Source: Sporopachydermia quercuum (lineage: Eukaryota > Ascomycota > Sporopachydermiomycetes > Sporopachydermiales > Sporopachydermiaceae). Taken from it: DNA of 64,000 nucleotides. The stretch spans positions 930,001 to 994,000 of the forward strand of contig BCGN01000006.1 in assembly GCA_001599295.1 (NCBI GenBank), given 5' to 3'. Under the pieces are notes generated by a model. That model made no database searches. It was not told the origin of the DNA and saw only the letters and a program-made list of their open reading frames with translations. The stretch's first letter is position 1; the number at the start of each line of letters is the position of its first letter. Both the position numbers and the translations under genes were made by a program. Shown piece by piece: positions 55,238 to 64,000 of this stretch.

Positions 55238-55960
55238 TATACATTACTTCTTATTAAGAATGTAAAAATGTTTACACCTAATGTTTATATATGTATATAT
55301 ATATATAATGCTGTAATACAATCAGATTGATAATTATTTTGAATGATGTAATCGCATAATACATTTTATCTTAATACCTATTTTACCATCTGGATTTATT
55401 CTACTTGTGTCAGAAGTCAATTAGCAGAAAGTAATTAGCTGCGGGCTGATTTAATACTTCAATGGTCTCTTTAGTTATAGATGAGAAGATGAGGCCATAC
55501 AACTGAGAAGGTAGAACCAACCAATTACTCGTAGTACGCACTTTTTCTTATGCTTTCACTGGATATACATTTCTAGTAGATTCAACGTAATAAAACCAAA
55601 CTACAGTAAAATATGTTCAGTTCTTGCCTTTAGTTAGAATACTTCCTAGGTTTCATCGTATTTTGTACCGAATTTAGTTACATATTTAATATTTGTAGGT
55701 TGTTAGTGCTTTTGCTAAATTATTGAATACATTCAATAACATATAATATACTACTATACGGTTTACCCATCAGTATGTAAGACTCTCTATTTTAGATATA
55801 CATGACTGTTTCTTTTCTTCAATCTTAATCTTATGCAGTTCCCTATCGTCTGCCTCTTGTTGTTTTCTGTGCTTTTTATTTGATTCATTTTCTTTCGCCG
55901 AATTGACTATTAGTGAATTCTATTCGGCTTCCCTTTTCTTCCTCTCTTTTCTTCTCTTCT
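55238..55960. other. Convergent spacer, RPN1 / VMA16
   Basis: 3' flanks of two convergent genes. Contains an (AT)n run near 55285-55308 and a pyrimidine-rich stretch at its right end. No other feature seen. Confidence 0.5.
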
Positions 55961-56663
55961 TTACTTGAACTCCTGAGCTTTGCCAGCCATCAGCAAGCCA
56001 ACAATTAAACCAAATAAACCTAAGACACTACCAAAAATCTCAATAACAAGAATCTTGACAAATAATGCTGCGTCTGCAGCATCTGCAACAGCAGCTGTTG
56101 AACCAGTGATTCCCACAGCGACACCGCAAATCAAATTACTTAATCCAACTGTCAGTCCTGCCCAGAATAATGAATAGCCAGTATAGAAGTTCTCTTTTGT
56201 ATACAAATCGATGCCTGATACATTTGTAAGTTTTGCTGAAAATACAATGGCCATGATAAGACCATAAATAGCTACGACTTCACAGAAAATAATAGAAATC
56301 AGATTCTTAGTTGTTATTCGTGGAGCTTTAATACCAGCTCCGATAACAGATGAACCCGTGATAAAAATACCCCAAGCAGCTCCAACAACACTCATTCCTA
56401 TACAATTAGCAATTCCCAAACTTGCCCACATGTATGGCGATGTTGTCATGAGAAATTCGCCAAAATTGAATGCTTCTCCTGATCCTGTGAAGAGTAGGTC
56501 TATAATAAAAAGTTAGTATCAAATCACATTGAAAGGTTCACGTTCGGTGTTTGATTATTCGTTTGCTGATTTGTTAAATTTTGTTAATAGAAACTAAAAA
56601 CAACTTACAGCCTCCTACTACAAGAGCTCCCGTAAGAGTTAAAGAAGGAAGAACGTAGCCCAT
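55961..56663 (-). CDS. VMA16: V-ATPase proteolipid subunit c'' (Vma16), two exons
   Basis: Exons 56609-56663 and 55961-56499 (minus strand) give 197 residues, near the 213 of Saccharomyces Vma16. Exon 1 encodes the first helix [18 protein letters not shown]. Exon 2 carries [20 protein letters not shown], then [43 protein letters not shown] with the essential buried glutamate, and two further hairpins ending [11 protein letters not shown]. This subunit forms part of the Vo rotor ring of the vacuolar proton pump. The N-terminal extension of Saccharomyces Vma16 is shorter here; a further upstream start is not seen. Confidence 0.92.
56500..56608 (-). other. VMA16: VMA16 intron
   Basis: 109 bp, donor GTAAGT, TACTAAC branch motif, acceptor TTATAG 14 nt further. 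Splicing joins a lone T with AC to make the tyrosine of YLLFTG, matching the family. Confidence 0.85.
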
Positions 56664-57758
56664 TGCGTTGTTGAGTATTCTAGAGAATAGATATGTTTGG
56701 ATGGGTATGTGTGTAGAGCAACAGCTAATTTGAGCAGAATTGGAAGCTTGATTCTTGAACAAAGCTTTATGTTGCTTAGATTAATGCTGCTAAACTGTTC
56801 AGAATATTTCAATGGAACAAATCTCAGCTGGATTGGATTTTAGTCTGTTGATTGATTCTATTCTCTACTTTGTGCAATATGTATAGTAGACGTAGAGGTA
56901 AGCTATTCACTCAACACAGACAAGCACAATGAAACCTGACTTGATTCTCCGAATGGAAACAAGAGTTGAGATAGCAGTTGAATATCTAAGTGTAAACGGT
57001 GGTTTGATAAGTACCTATTTTAGATAGATTGAAAGAAACTCCCATACAGTAAGCATCAATTGATTACTACTGTTTGATGATATGCTCTTAGTTACTTAAG
57101 GCTGCTGCCTGCACTGTTGAAGCAGCCAAAGACAACGAAATACGGACCGTTTTTTAATGATTATGTGATCAGTTAAGATCAGGACTTGGGTTTTTCTGGA
57201 CATGCTTCCTTATAGTTTCCGGAGTGGGAGTAAGGTGAGGAAAGACACCAGAAGGAAATATATAAATAAAACTAAGATAGTTGTTGTTGGAAGTAATTAC
57301 AGTTATTTTCAGTTTTTGATATATTTGAAAAACTTTCGTGAGAAGGAGTTATAGAAATGTATAGCATTGNGGGTAAAACTGGATGCTGGATCAGTAGATT
57401 ACGGAAATTATATTAATTGCTTGATTTCCGAAATTTATGATGGTGATTCACTGAGTTGATCGATATCCAACAAATAAAACAGAACTTTTAGGCTATTCGC
57501 TTTAAATGATCGATAATAATAAATTGAAATAATGTTTGATAGATGTTTAATTTTGCCCAGGCAATTCGTGGTTTTAACAGCTATAATGGACTCAGGTTAA
57601 GTATTTCACAAGAGACACATATTGTCTCACCTACTTCTCAAGTATAAAATTGAATATATATATCCATAGTCATTATAGATAATATATGATATAATATAAT
57701 ATTAATAACTACAAGGGAACCAGGTCATAGAGACATAAAATAGACTTCTCACCATAAT
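56664..57758. other. 1.1-kb spacer, VMA16 promoter / THR1 3' side
   Basis: Tandem minus-strand genes; contains the VMA16 promoter and the THR1 3' flank, with an AT-repeat stretch near 57650-57705. No supported gene. Confidence 0.5.
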
Positions 57759-58814
57759 CTATTGTTCCACAACAGCTCCTTCATTGGCAAGCTCTAAAAC
57801 CTTCCATTGACATTCAATGTCGGCCTTCTTAAACCTTTGAACGATTTCTTCAGCAATAGCATCAAAATTTTCAGTAGCAAGTGCTAAAATTGTTGGTCCT
57901 GCACCACTAAGACATATTCCCAAAAGACCAGGATGTGTCTTTGGTGTGACGCTAGCAAGGATTTCTGTTAATCCAGGTATTAGTGTTTTACGGTAAGGTT
58001 GATGAACTCTGTCTTGCATAGCAGCATAAATCAATTCAGGATCGGGTGGACATCTTGTAACGGCAGTCGTCAAAACAGCTAATCGTTGTAGATTGAATAT
58101 CATATCTTTAGCAGTGTACGCAGTAGGTAAAACACTTCTAGAAGTAGCGGTAGATACTTCGAAATTAGGAATAATCACCACACATTTAATCTCGGGGCAC
58201 CAATCATACTTGATATGTCTGCCAATATTAAAAGGTGGCTCAGGAGGTTTCAATCCAGTATTTACACCACCAGCAGGTTCTGGTAGAACTTCACTAAGAG
58301 GAATTTCTTTTCTCTCCATCTCACTTGCACTTAAATCACGCAAGTATGATCCAACGAATCCTCCCATCATAGCAGCTGTGATATTGTCAGGGTGTCTTTC
58401 AATCATCAAGCAATAATCAAGCATTCTTTGCTTCGTGAATTCAAGCTTTCCAACCTCATTTCCAAGCATAACACCAGCTACAACAGCAGCCCCTGATGAT
58501 CCTAATCCTCTACCTAAAGGTATAGGACTAATAACATGAATAGAAGTACCAATNGGGAACGTAGTGATATCGTTACATCTTAAAACATATAGAGCTGTGC
58601 GAGTGATTAAATTGTAATCAGATTCCAATGGTACAGAATCAGCACCTTCTCCTTCGTATGAAAGCTTGCAGTTGTAGAGATCATCGTTTGACTGAGAAGC
58701 ATCAATAGTAACATGAAGTTCAAGGAATAAACTTAGAGCTATTCCTAGTACATCATAACCGGGCCCAATATTTGCTGATGATGCCGGAACTTTGATGACA
58801 AATTTCTGGATCAT
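57759..58814 (-). CDS. THR1: Homoserine kinase
   Basis: 351 residues (Saccharomyces Thr1 has 357). GHMP kinase that phosphorylates homoserine to O-phosphohomoserine, the step before threonine synthase. The N-terminal [20 protein letters not shown] is the family opening. The ATP loop is [18 protein letters not shown], and the C-terminal motif is [12 protein letters not shown]. The frame runs 11 codons further upstream but begins with TTG; the ATG at 58814 aligns with the family start. The protein is presumed cytosolic. One N affects a single residue. It shares a divergent promoter with MAS2. Confidence 0.96.
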   Translation of the reverse strand: MIQKFVIKVPASSANIGPGYDVLGIALSLFLELHVTIDASQSNDDLYNCKLSYEGEGADSVPLESDYNLITRTALYVLRCNDITTFXIGTSIHVISPIPLGRGLGSSGAAVVAGVMLGNEVGKLEFTKQRMLDYCLMIERHPDNITAAMMGGFVGSYLRDLSASEMERKEIPLSEVLPEPAGGVNTGLKPPEPPFNIGRHIKYDWCPEIKCVVIIPNFEVSTATSRSVLPTAYTAKDMIFNLQRLAVLTTAVTRCPPDPELIYAAMQDRVHQPYRKTLIPGLTEILASVTPKTHPGLLGICLSGAGPTILALATENFDAIAEEIVQRFKKADIECQWKVLELANEGAVVEQ

Positions 58815-59694
58815 TTTTTTGGAAATTGATGATCTATGAATAAACAATTGTTTCTTAAAGATTTANTAAATAGGATAGCAAGCAATCAATCACAGACAAC
58901 AGACACCACAATGCAGGGATGTGTCACAGATCAATCAATCAATCAATAGACTAACTAACTAAACGATGGACTGAATTATTGAATGCAACCAGTTGTCAGA
59001 CAAAACCTAATTGCAGACCTTCTAGTATTTTACATCCAGTAATTTGATTCAAAACTGTTAGATCAGTTTACTGAAGTTCCTGTGCTCTATAAAGAGTAAT
59101 GGAAACATTCCTTTCAGTCATTCACTGAAGTNCCCTCCGAGACTGTCCTTAATTTATCAGATTTTTCCAACAGATGTTCGTCTAAAAAAATGTCTATGTC
59201 GGAGTGTGTCATACAGTCTGTCAGAGAAAACTTTGAGAAAAACCTGACCTCTGACAGTCCAGGACCTTTTCTCTCTTCCTCAACTCGTGTCATAGAAATC
59301 ATGACATGGGTTATAGTCATATATGCATAAATATGCATGGTTAAAAGTTNAAGGTTTGATCGAACTTTAACATGGATCTTGNTCACGTGGTTTTGAAATT
59401 TTGATCACATAATCATGNATGGCTCACTAACTCCGAATTTTCCAACAATTTCTTCAACGGCAATTCCGTTTGTTCCTCTTATGTCTCCTCTTTGCTTTAC
59501 GATCTCCGATTCTGTTATTTTCCAAGTNTTCANACATAAAACAGACTGTGAATTGGATTAATAACTTCGTCGTAATTTCCCCTTTAGGACTCCATACCTT
59601 TTCCATCTGCTTTCCGCTGTTTTTCTGCCTGGGTCCTAATCACTTCCGAGCTTACATCTCTGTTTATCTTACTTACCATACATTTACTACTACA
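58815..59694. other. Divergent promoter, THR1 / MAS2
   Basis: 880 bp with (TCAA)n and (CTAA)n tandem runs at 58931-58962 and a TCACGTG box at 59383-59389. It carries seven single N bases, the densest cluster in the window. The MAS2 frame is open across much of the right half (from 59470) but without an ATG. Confidence 0.5.
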
Positions 59695-61275
59695 ATGCTA
59701 CGACCACGTCTATCATCCAGGCTATTAAACCCAATCAGAAGCCGTGGATTCTCTTCGGCTTCTGCTATTTCCTCCGCTATTGCTTCCNGCATTTCTTCCG
59801 CCTCAGGACCATCATCACACTCAACGTCTCAGTCAAAAACATTTCAGGACTCGTACAGCATTACGACCTTATCCAACGGTGTCACGGTAGCATCCCAGCA
59901 TTCTCCTTACTATTACACTAACGCCGGTGTTTATATCAATGCGGGATCTCGCTATGAGGATGAATCACTGCGTGGTTGTAGTCACGTGCTGGATAGAATG
60001 GCCTATCTGTCTACATCGAGAATGTCAAGCGAGGAAATCAGCCGAAAGCTAGAACTAGCAGGCGGAACACATACGTGCGCTTCATCCCGTGAAGCCATGA
60101 TGTATCAAATAACCGCGCACAATAATGCAGTTCGGGATATGATGCAACTGTTAGCCGACACGGTAGTTTCTCCTCAATTGACCGAGACGGAATTAGCCGA
60201 GCAGAAGAAAAGCATAGAGTTTGAGGTGAAATCCATCTGGGAACAATCGGATCTAATTTTGCCCGAATTGGTGCATATGGCCGCATTTATTGATAACACT
60301 TTAGGCAATCCCTTACTTTGTCCTGTTGAACGGATTCCGTTGATTACCCGGGACACCCTTTTGGACTACAGAGCTAGGTTATATCGGCCAGAGAGAATTG
60401 TTGTAGCGTTTGTTGGAGTAGATCACGCTGCAGCAGTAGAAATAACCGAAGAAAACTTCGGCGTTATGCCAAAATCGGAAACTCCTCCCGACCCTACTTT
60501 GTCCCAAAAGCCTCTATACACCGGTGGAGAAATTTGTATCCCCTCCGTTCCGCCTATCGGTAATTTACAGGAGTTTGTACATCTCCATATAGCATTTGAA
60601 GGCTTAGCTATTGATCATCCCGACATTTATGCTTTGGCAACGCTTCAGTGTCTCTTGGGAGGTGGTGGCTCATTCTCGGCTGGTGGTCCTGGCAAAGGAA
60701 TGTATTCTCGGCTTTATACTAACGTGTTGAACCAATTAGGCTATATTGACCATTGCCGGGCATTCCATCATTCTTTCTCGGACTCGGGATTATTCGGAAT
60801 CGCTATTTCCGGTGTTCCAAACGCAGCTCCGTATCTTGCTGATATCATATGTAGACAAATGGCTATCCTATTCGACGGGTCCCAAGACTTAACTGTAGCC
60901 GAAGTAGAAAGAGCCAAGCATCAGTTGAGATCTTCGCTGTTAATGAACTTAGAATCAAGGCTAGTACAAGTGGAAGATCTCGGAAGACAAGTTCAAGTCT
61001 TAGGCAAACGGATACCTCTTGAGGAAACTTCAGCCCAGATAGATAAAATAACCGTGGATGATCTGAAAAGAGTAGCCCAGACGGTATTTACCGGTAAAGC
61101 AAGTGAAACAGGGTTTGGAAGACCTACGATAGTTATGCAAGGTCCACGTGATACTTTCGGAGATGTTGAAGCTGTAGTCAAGAAGTACGGATTGGGTAGT
61201 TTTGCCAACAGTGGGGCAAATGTAGAGAATGTGGGGAATGTGAAGCCACCCAAGAAATTCGGTAGGTTTTTCTAA
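59695..61275 (+). CDS. MAS2: Mitochondrial processing peptidase alpha subunit
   Basis: 526 residues (482 in Saccharomyces Mas2). The N-terminus is Arg/Ser-rich without acidic residues (MLRPRLSSRLLNPIRSRGFS), a mitochondrial presequence. A Ser/Thr-rich linker precedes the M16-type fold at YSITTLSNGVTVASQHSPYY. The inactive metal site (CSHVLDRMAYLSTSRMSSEE in place of HxxEH) fits the alpha subunit. The glycine-rich loop GGGGSFSAGGPGKGMYSRLY captures presequences for the beta subunit Mas1. Other landmarks are FEGLAIDHPDIYALATLQ and SSLLMNLESRLVQVEDLGRQ. It works in the matrix to cleave imported presequences. The ATG at 59695 fits the presequence; the open frame upstream has no ATG. Confidence 0.95.
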   Translation: MLRPRLSSRLLNPIRSRGFSSASAISSAIASXISSASGPSSHSTSQSKTFQDSYSITTLSNGVTVASQHSPYYYTNAGVYINAGSRYEDESLRGCSHVLDRMAYLSTSRMSSEEISRKLELAGGTHTCASSREAMMYQITAHNNAVRDMMQLLADTVVSPQLTETELAEQKKSIEFEVKSIWEQSDLILPELVHMAAFIDNTLGNPLLCPVERIPLITRDTLLDYRARLYRPERIVVAFVGVDHAAAVEITEENFGVMPKSETPPDPTLSQKPLYTGGEICIPSVPPIGNLQEFVHLHIAFEGLAIDHPDIYALATLQCLLGGGGSFSAGGPGKGMYSRLYTNVLNQLGYIDHCRAFHHSFSDSGLFGIAISGVPNAAPYLADIICRQMAILFDGSQDLTVAEVERAKHQLRSSLLMNLESRLVQVEDLGRQVQVLGKRIPLEETSAQIDKITVDDLKRVAQTVFTGKASETGFGRPTIVMQGPRDTFGDVEAVVKKYGLGSFANSGANVENVGNVKPPKKFGRFF

Positions 61276-61710
61276 CAATTATGTGGCGTGGAAGAAGATG
61301 GGGGTCAAAGAAGAAGAACGTTTATTGGTCATTTTCCAATTTTAGAATGAAGTGGATGATAATTTGATGATAGAATTCTATTCGTTGTAATAAGTATTTA
61401 TCGGCAAGGTGACAAAGCTTCACCAGTTGCATAAAACAATTAGAATGATCAAACGCTTTTAAGTATCTTTGGAACGCAATCCAAATCGATGAATTATCTG
61501 TAAATAACAAACATTTATCAGAAGTACTCCTTGCTGGTGTTACTACTTTTATCATGTTTATTTCGGTTCATCAAGCTCAGAGGATAGTTAGTTTTAGCTA
61601 TTGTTTTCAGAACGTATAATGTTTCATTATTAAACAGAACTGAAGAATGAAGGTACAATATGATTAGTATTATTATTAGTATCACTGTACTAAGATAGTT
61701 AGATAATGTA

Positions 61711-61740
61711 GTGACACGTACTGACATGTACTGACATGTA
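61711..61740. repeat. 10-bp tandem repeat
   Basis: CTGACATGTA twice in a row, preceded by the degenerate copy GTGACACGTA (8 of 10 matches). A short array of unknown role. Confidence 0.5.
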
Positions 61741-62229
61741 AAGGTTTTTGTGAAACACTTATCGGAATATAAACAACCTGTTTATCTATTGTATAGAGAA
61801 ACATTCCTTCCAAGATTTATAATGAATATTACATNGGTATTCGGCGGTTACGATCACCGTAAAAACATAATAGGGAAAAGAAATGGTGATTTGTGATTCG
61901 TCTTCATGCTATCAGGATACTGTTGCTACATCCGATATGAACAGTAGGATCAAAGGAGGACCAACTATGTTCAAGTCCTCTATTCCTCGAAAGCAGTTAT
62001 CAATGTATGTTCAAGTATCTNGCTCGTATAAAGGAATCTACTCCTAAGACATGGTGATACTATAATACTGTAGTATATACAAACTTGACCTTAATTTTAT
62101 GATATGGCCTAGAACAGTAGAGTCAATTCAAGACAGTAATGTAGTCCATGCCCACCATCTATCATCTAGGAAGCATTTCGCATCGTCCCCAGAGAACAAC
62201 GCGGTACTATCAACAATTTCAGCCAATTA

Positions 62230-62427
62230 ATGTACCGTAGAACTATTACTACTCTTGAACCAAATGCTCCTACAAAGAAGCATAGACCACTCTCGAAACC
62301 AAAGCTGATCCTTTTGCTACCAGAGGCAACGAGGACAGAATCTCATCAGTTTAATTGGTTCTCATCCTTATCTAGAACTGTCTGTCGGGCTACAAGAAGA
62401 ATATCACATGAGACCAGCGAAAGGTAA
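62230..62427 (+). CDS. Possible small basic protein or lone exon
   Basis: 65 codons from an ATG, basic (MYRRTITTLEPNAPTKKHRP). It ends right at AAAGGTAAAT, which could be a splice donor. No domain recognised; it could be chance. Confidence 0.2.
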   Translation: MYRRTITTLEPNAPTKKHRPLSKPKLILLLPEATRTESHQFNWFSSLSRTVCRATRRISHETSER

Positions 62428-63082
62428 ATAAACTCCTGATATCAATACGTATTGATGGTAGGAGTAACTCAGGATTCTTCGATAAGCTTATAGCATTATT
62501 GTCGGATTATTTTCTCACACATAATTCATAAAAGTACAGCAATGGATTGTGTAAATAATCAAACAGTAAATTCATTAAGTATTACTATATCATTATTGGA
62601 TCATAACATAATCATTATGACATAACGCCTGATATTTCACCCTTGTTCATTATCATTCTGGCAGTATTGATTTCCATTATTTCGCTATTGGCAGTATTCT
62701 GAAAGGTTGAGAGACGGTAAAGTACTCTGATGGATCATTGATCATTTTGAATTCGATCTTATAGCCTGGAATCAGTATGCAAGAGATGGGTTTATTGTTT
62801 TTGCTAGAGTTCTCATAGTCATNTTCTGTATATTTCTATGGCTGACAACCAAAGCAAACATAACATGGTAATTCAACAGTCGATGATTAAGTCCACTCAA
62901 GGCACTCCACTCTGTGCATTCCAGTCCTCTCCAGCCTTCTTGCTTTCTATCTTACTTCTTGGATGATCCTTATGGATAAGGTTTTTGCTTGTTCTGAAGA
63001 TTTAGTCAACCATCACCATTAGCCAGCGCACATAANAAGCTAGAATCAATACATACCCACTCATCTAGACCTATTCTTCCGG

Positions 63083-64000
63083 CTAGATAGTGGAGAGCAT
63101 CCGACATCTTACAACATCGTTACTCCCAGGGTTCCCGGCGGCAAAATCTTCTATATACAGGGTCCCTTTACGATCTATCACATATAACCTTCTGCCATTA
63201 TTTCCAAACTGTAAAGCTGCTGCTTCACTCACTCTGGTAGCATTAGTTACAGCGTCTATAACTACCACTCTTTTCCTCTCATGATCCATATTGGGGCTAT
63301 GCATAAGGTAAACTTGGCCAGATCTATCCAGAAGGGCAACAGTATCTCCACGGGGAGAAACAGCTGCTCGATGGATTCCAGAGCCAACTTCGTCAACTCT
63401 CAGCATCATCGCTGGTTGGGCCACAGCTTGCACTCCTTGCGTGACAGATATCTTAGAATCGATTATAATAGGGGGTGAATTGAAAGCTACAGACGTGACT
63501 GCGATGTATCTGTTATTAGGGAAAACCTCCACACAGGTGATACCTTCTGACTCTAAGGATGTGTCTAGTGAACGTAGGGATTTCATTACCAACCGGGGTT
63601 CTTTAGGATTTCTAACAGAGATAACCATAAATCGATTCTCCAGCACCGTAGAACACGATAAAAGCCCATTATCAGGAGAAAACTTGAGAGTGTTTACTGG
63701 ATCTCTGTAAGGAAGAGTGATAGTCACTGGCTTTATATTCTGATTAGCATCACCAGTGGTAGACTTGGAGGAGCTGGAATTCAAGCTTTTCCTGCTGGAT
63801 TCTGCAGGATTCTGAGCTTGAGTCCGAGTCAGTAGTCTCAGATCATGTAGAACAATCAACGGCTGATCTTGCTTCACTTTCTTATGCCTCCCAGTAACAC
63901 CAATTGCAACTAGGCTGCTGTCGTTGGCTATTGCTACACATCTAATAGCAAATGACGAATAGTACGTATAAATACATTTGCCCTTATCGTTTAAATCAAA
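63083..64000 (-). CDS. C-terminal part of a beta-propeller-like protein, possibly PTR3 (SPS sensor)
   Basis: Open from the right edge of the window to a stop at 63083; the start lies beyond 64000, so at least 305 C-terminal residues are shown. It has WD40-like beta strands: SSLVAIGVTGRHKK, VNTLKFSPDNGLLSCSTVLE, ITCVEVFPNNRYIAVTSVAF and IHRAAVSPRGDTVALLDRSG. It ends LYVIDRKGTLYIEDFAAGNP. The pattern and ending resemble fungal Ptr3, a peripheral plasma-membrane component of the Ssy1-Ptr3-Ssy5 amino-acid sensor, from memory only. Another WD40-like protein is possible. If right, it pairs in pathway with the Asi-type gene in this window. Confidence 0.6.
   Translation of the reverse strand, partial: FDLNDKGKCIYTYYSSFAIRCVAIANDSSLVAIGVTGRHKKVKQDQPLIVLHDLRLLTRTQAQNPAESSRKSLNSSSSKSTTGDANQNIKPVTITLPYRDPVNTLKFSPDNGLLSCSTVLENRFMVISVRNPKEPRLVMKSLRSLDTSLESEGITCVEVFPNNRYIAVTSVAFNSPPIIIDSKISVTQGVQAVAQPAMMLRVDEVGSGIHRAAVSPRGDTVALLDRSGQVYLMHSPNMDHERKRVVVIDAVTNATRVSEAAALQFGNNGRRLYVIDRKGTLYIEDFAAGNPGSNDVVRCRMLSTI

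Larger units (their letters stand above)
61276..63082. other. 1.8-kb convergent stretch, MAS2 / PTR3-like gene
   Basis: Contains TGTAAATA (61499-61506), a 10-bp tandem repeat at 61711-61740 and the doubtful small frame at 62230-62427. AT-rich otherwise. Confidence 0.45.

Noticed and set aside
59470-59694. N-terminal extension of MAS2
   Set aside because: No ATG in frame; the ATG at 59695 starts a proper mitochondrial presequence.

Overview
This window is nuclear DNA of an ascomycete budding yeast (Saccharomycotina). It is AT-rich, with compact, mostly intronless genes on both strands and full-length homologues of Saccharomyces genes (FUS3, SLT2, ARB1, RPN1, VTC2/3, IES1, THR1, MAS2, VMA16, PKR1, STE13/DAP2). 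CTG falls where conserved leucines are expected, for example in the second Walker A region of ARB1, so the CTG-Ser and CTG-Ala clades are unlikely. Five genes carry short introns (61-137 bp) with CTAAC or TACTAAC branch points about 12-20 nt before the acceptor. A typical COP9 signalosome CSN6 is present, which Saccharomyces lacks, so I favour a yeast outside Saccharomycetaceae. I cannot name the species. About sixty isolated single N bases are scattered unevenly.

Layout. 1-5 kb: tRNA-Gly(GCC) and an ELO fatty-acid elongase, then a long gene-free stretch with a strong hairpin. 5-15 kb: FUS3/KSS1-type MAP kinase, Asi1/Asi3-type inner-nuclear-membrane RING protein, aspartate aminotransferase, and a 14-helix vacuolar amino-acid transporter (DHA2/VBA). 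15-21 kb: three-exon CSN6, a two-exon acidic protein of unknown role, and the ABC-F protein ARB1. 21-26 kb: two convergent, unrecognised, disordered Ser-rich proteins. 26-30 kb: a 3.6-kb gene-free stretch, then a small WW-domain protein. 30-36 kb: PKR1, a soluble MAPR/cytochrome-b5-like haem protein with one intron, and the cell-wall MAP kinase SLT2/MPK1 with an intron after codon 13. 36-47 kb: VTC2/3 polyphosphate polymerase subunit, IES1 (INO80 complex), and a coiled-coil protein of about 1000 residues. 48-56 kb: type II membrane dipeptidyl aminopeptidase (STE13/DAP2) and RPN1. 56-64 kb: VMA16 (two exons), THR1, MAS2, and the 3' part of a beta-propeller-like protein that may be PTR3.

Functional themes. 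Two MAP kinases (mating/filamentation and cell integrity) lie 28 kb apart. Several products act at the vacuole or on V-ATPase (VMA16, PKR1, VTC, VBA-type transporter). An Asi-type ligase and a possible PTR3 both belong to the yeast SPS amino-acid-sensing pathway, and AAT and THR1 are aspartate-family enzymes. These are gene-by-gene matches, not a physical cluster. I saw no transposons, LTR or virus-like elements, CRISPR arrays or rRNA. I found no clear candidate for a wholly new system. The best leads are the canonical CSN6, the 19-bp hairpin near 3.6 kb, the open segment inside the 3.6-kb gene-free stretch, and several promoter motifs.
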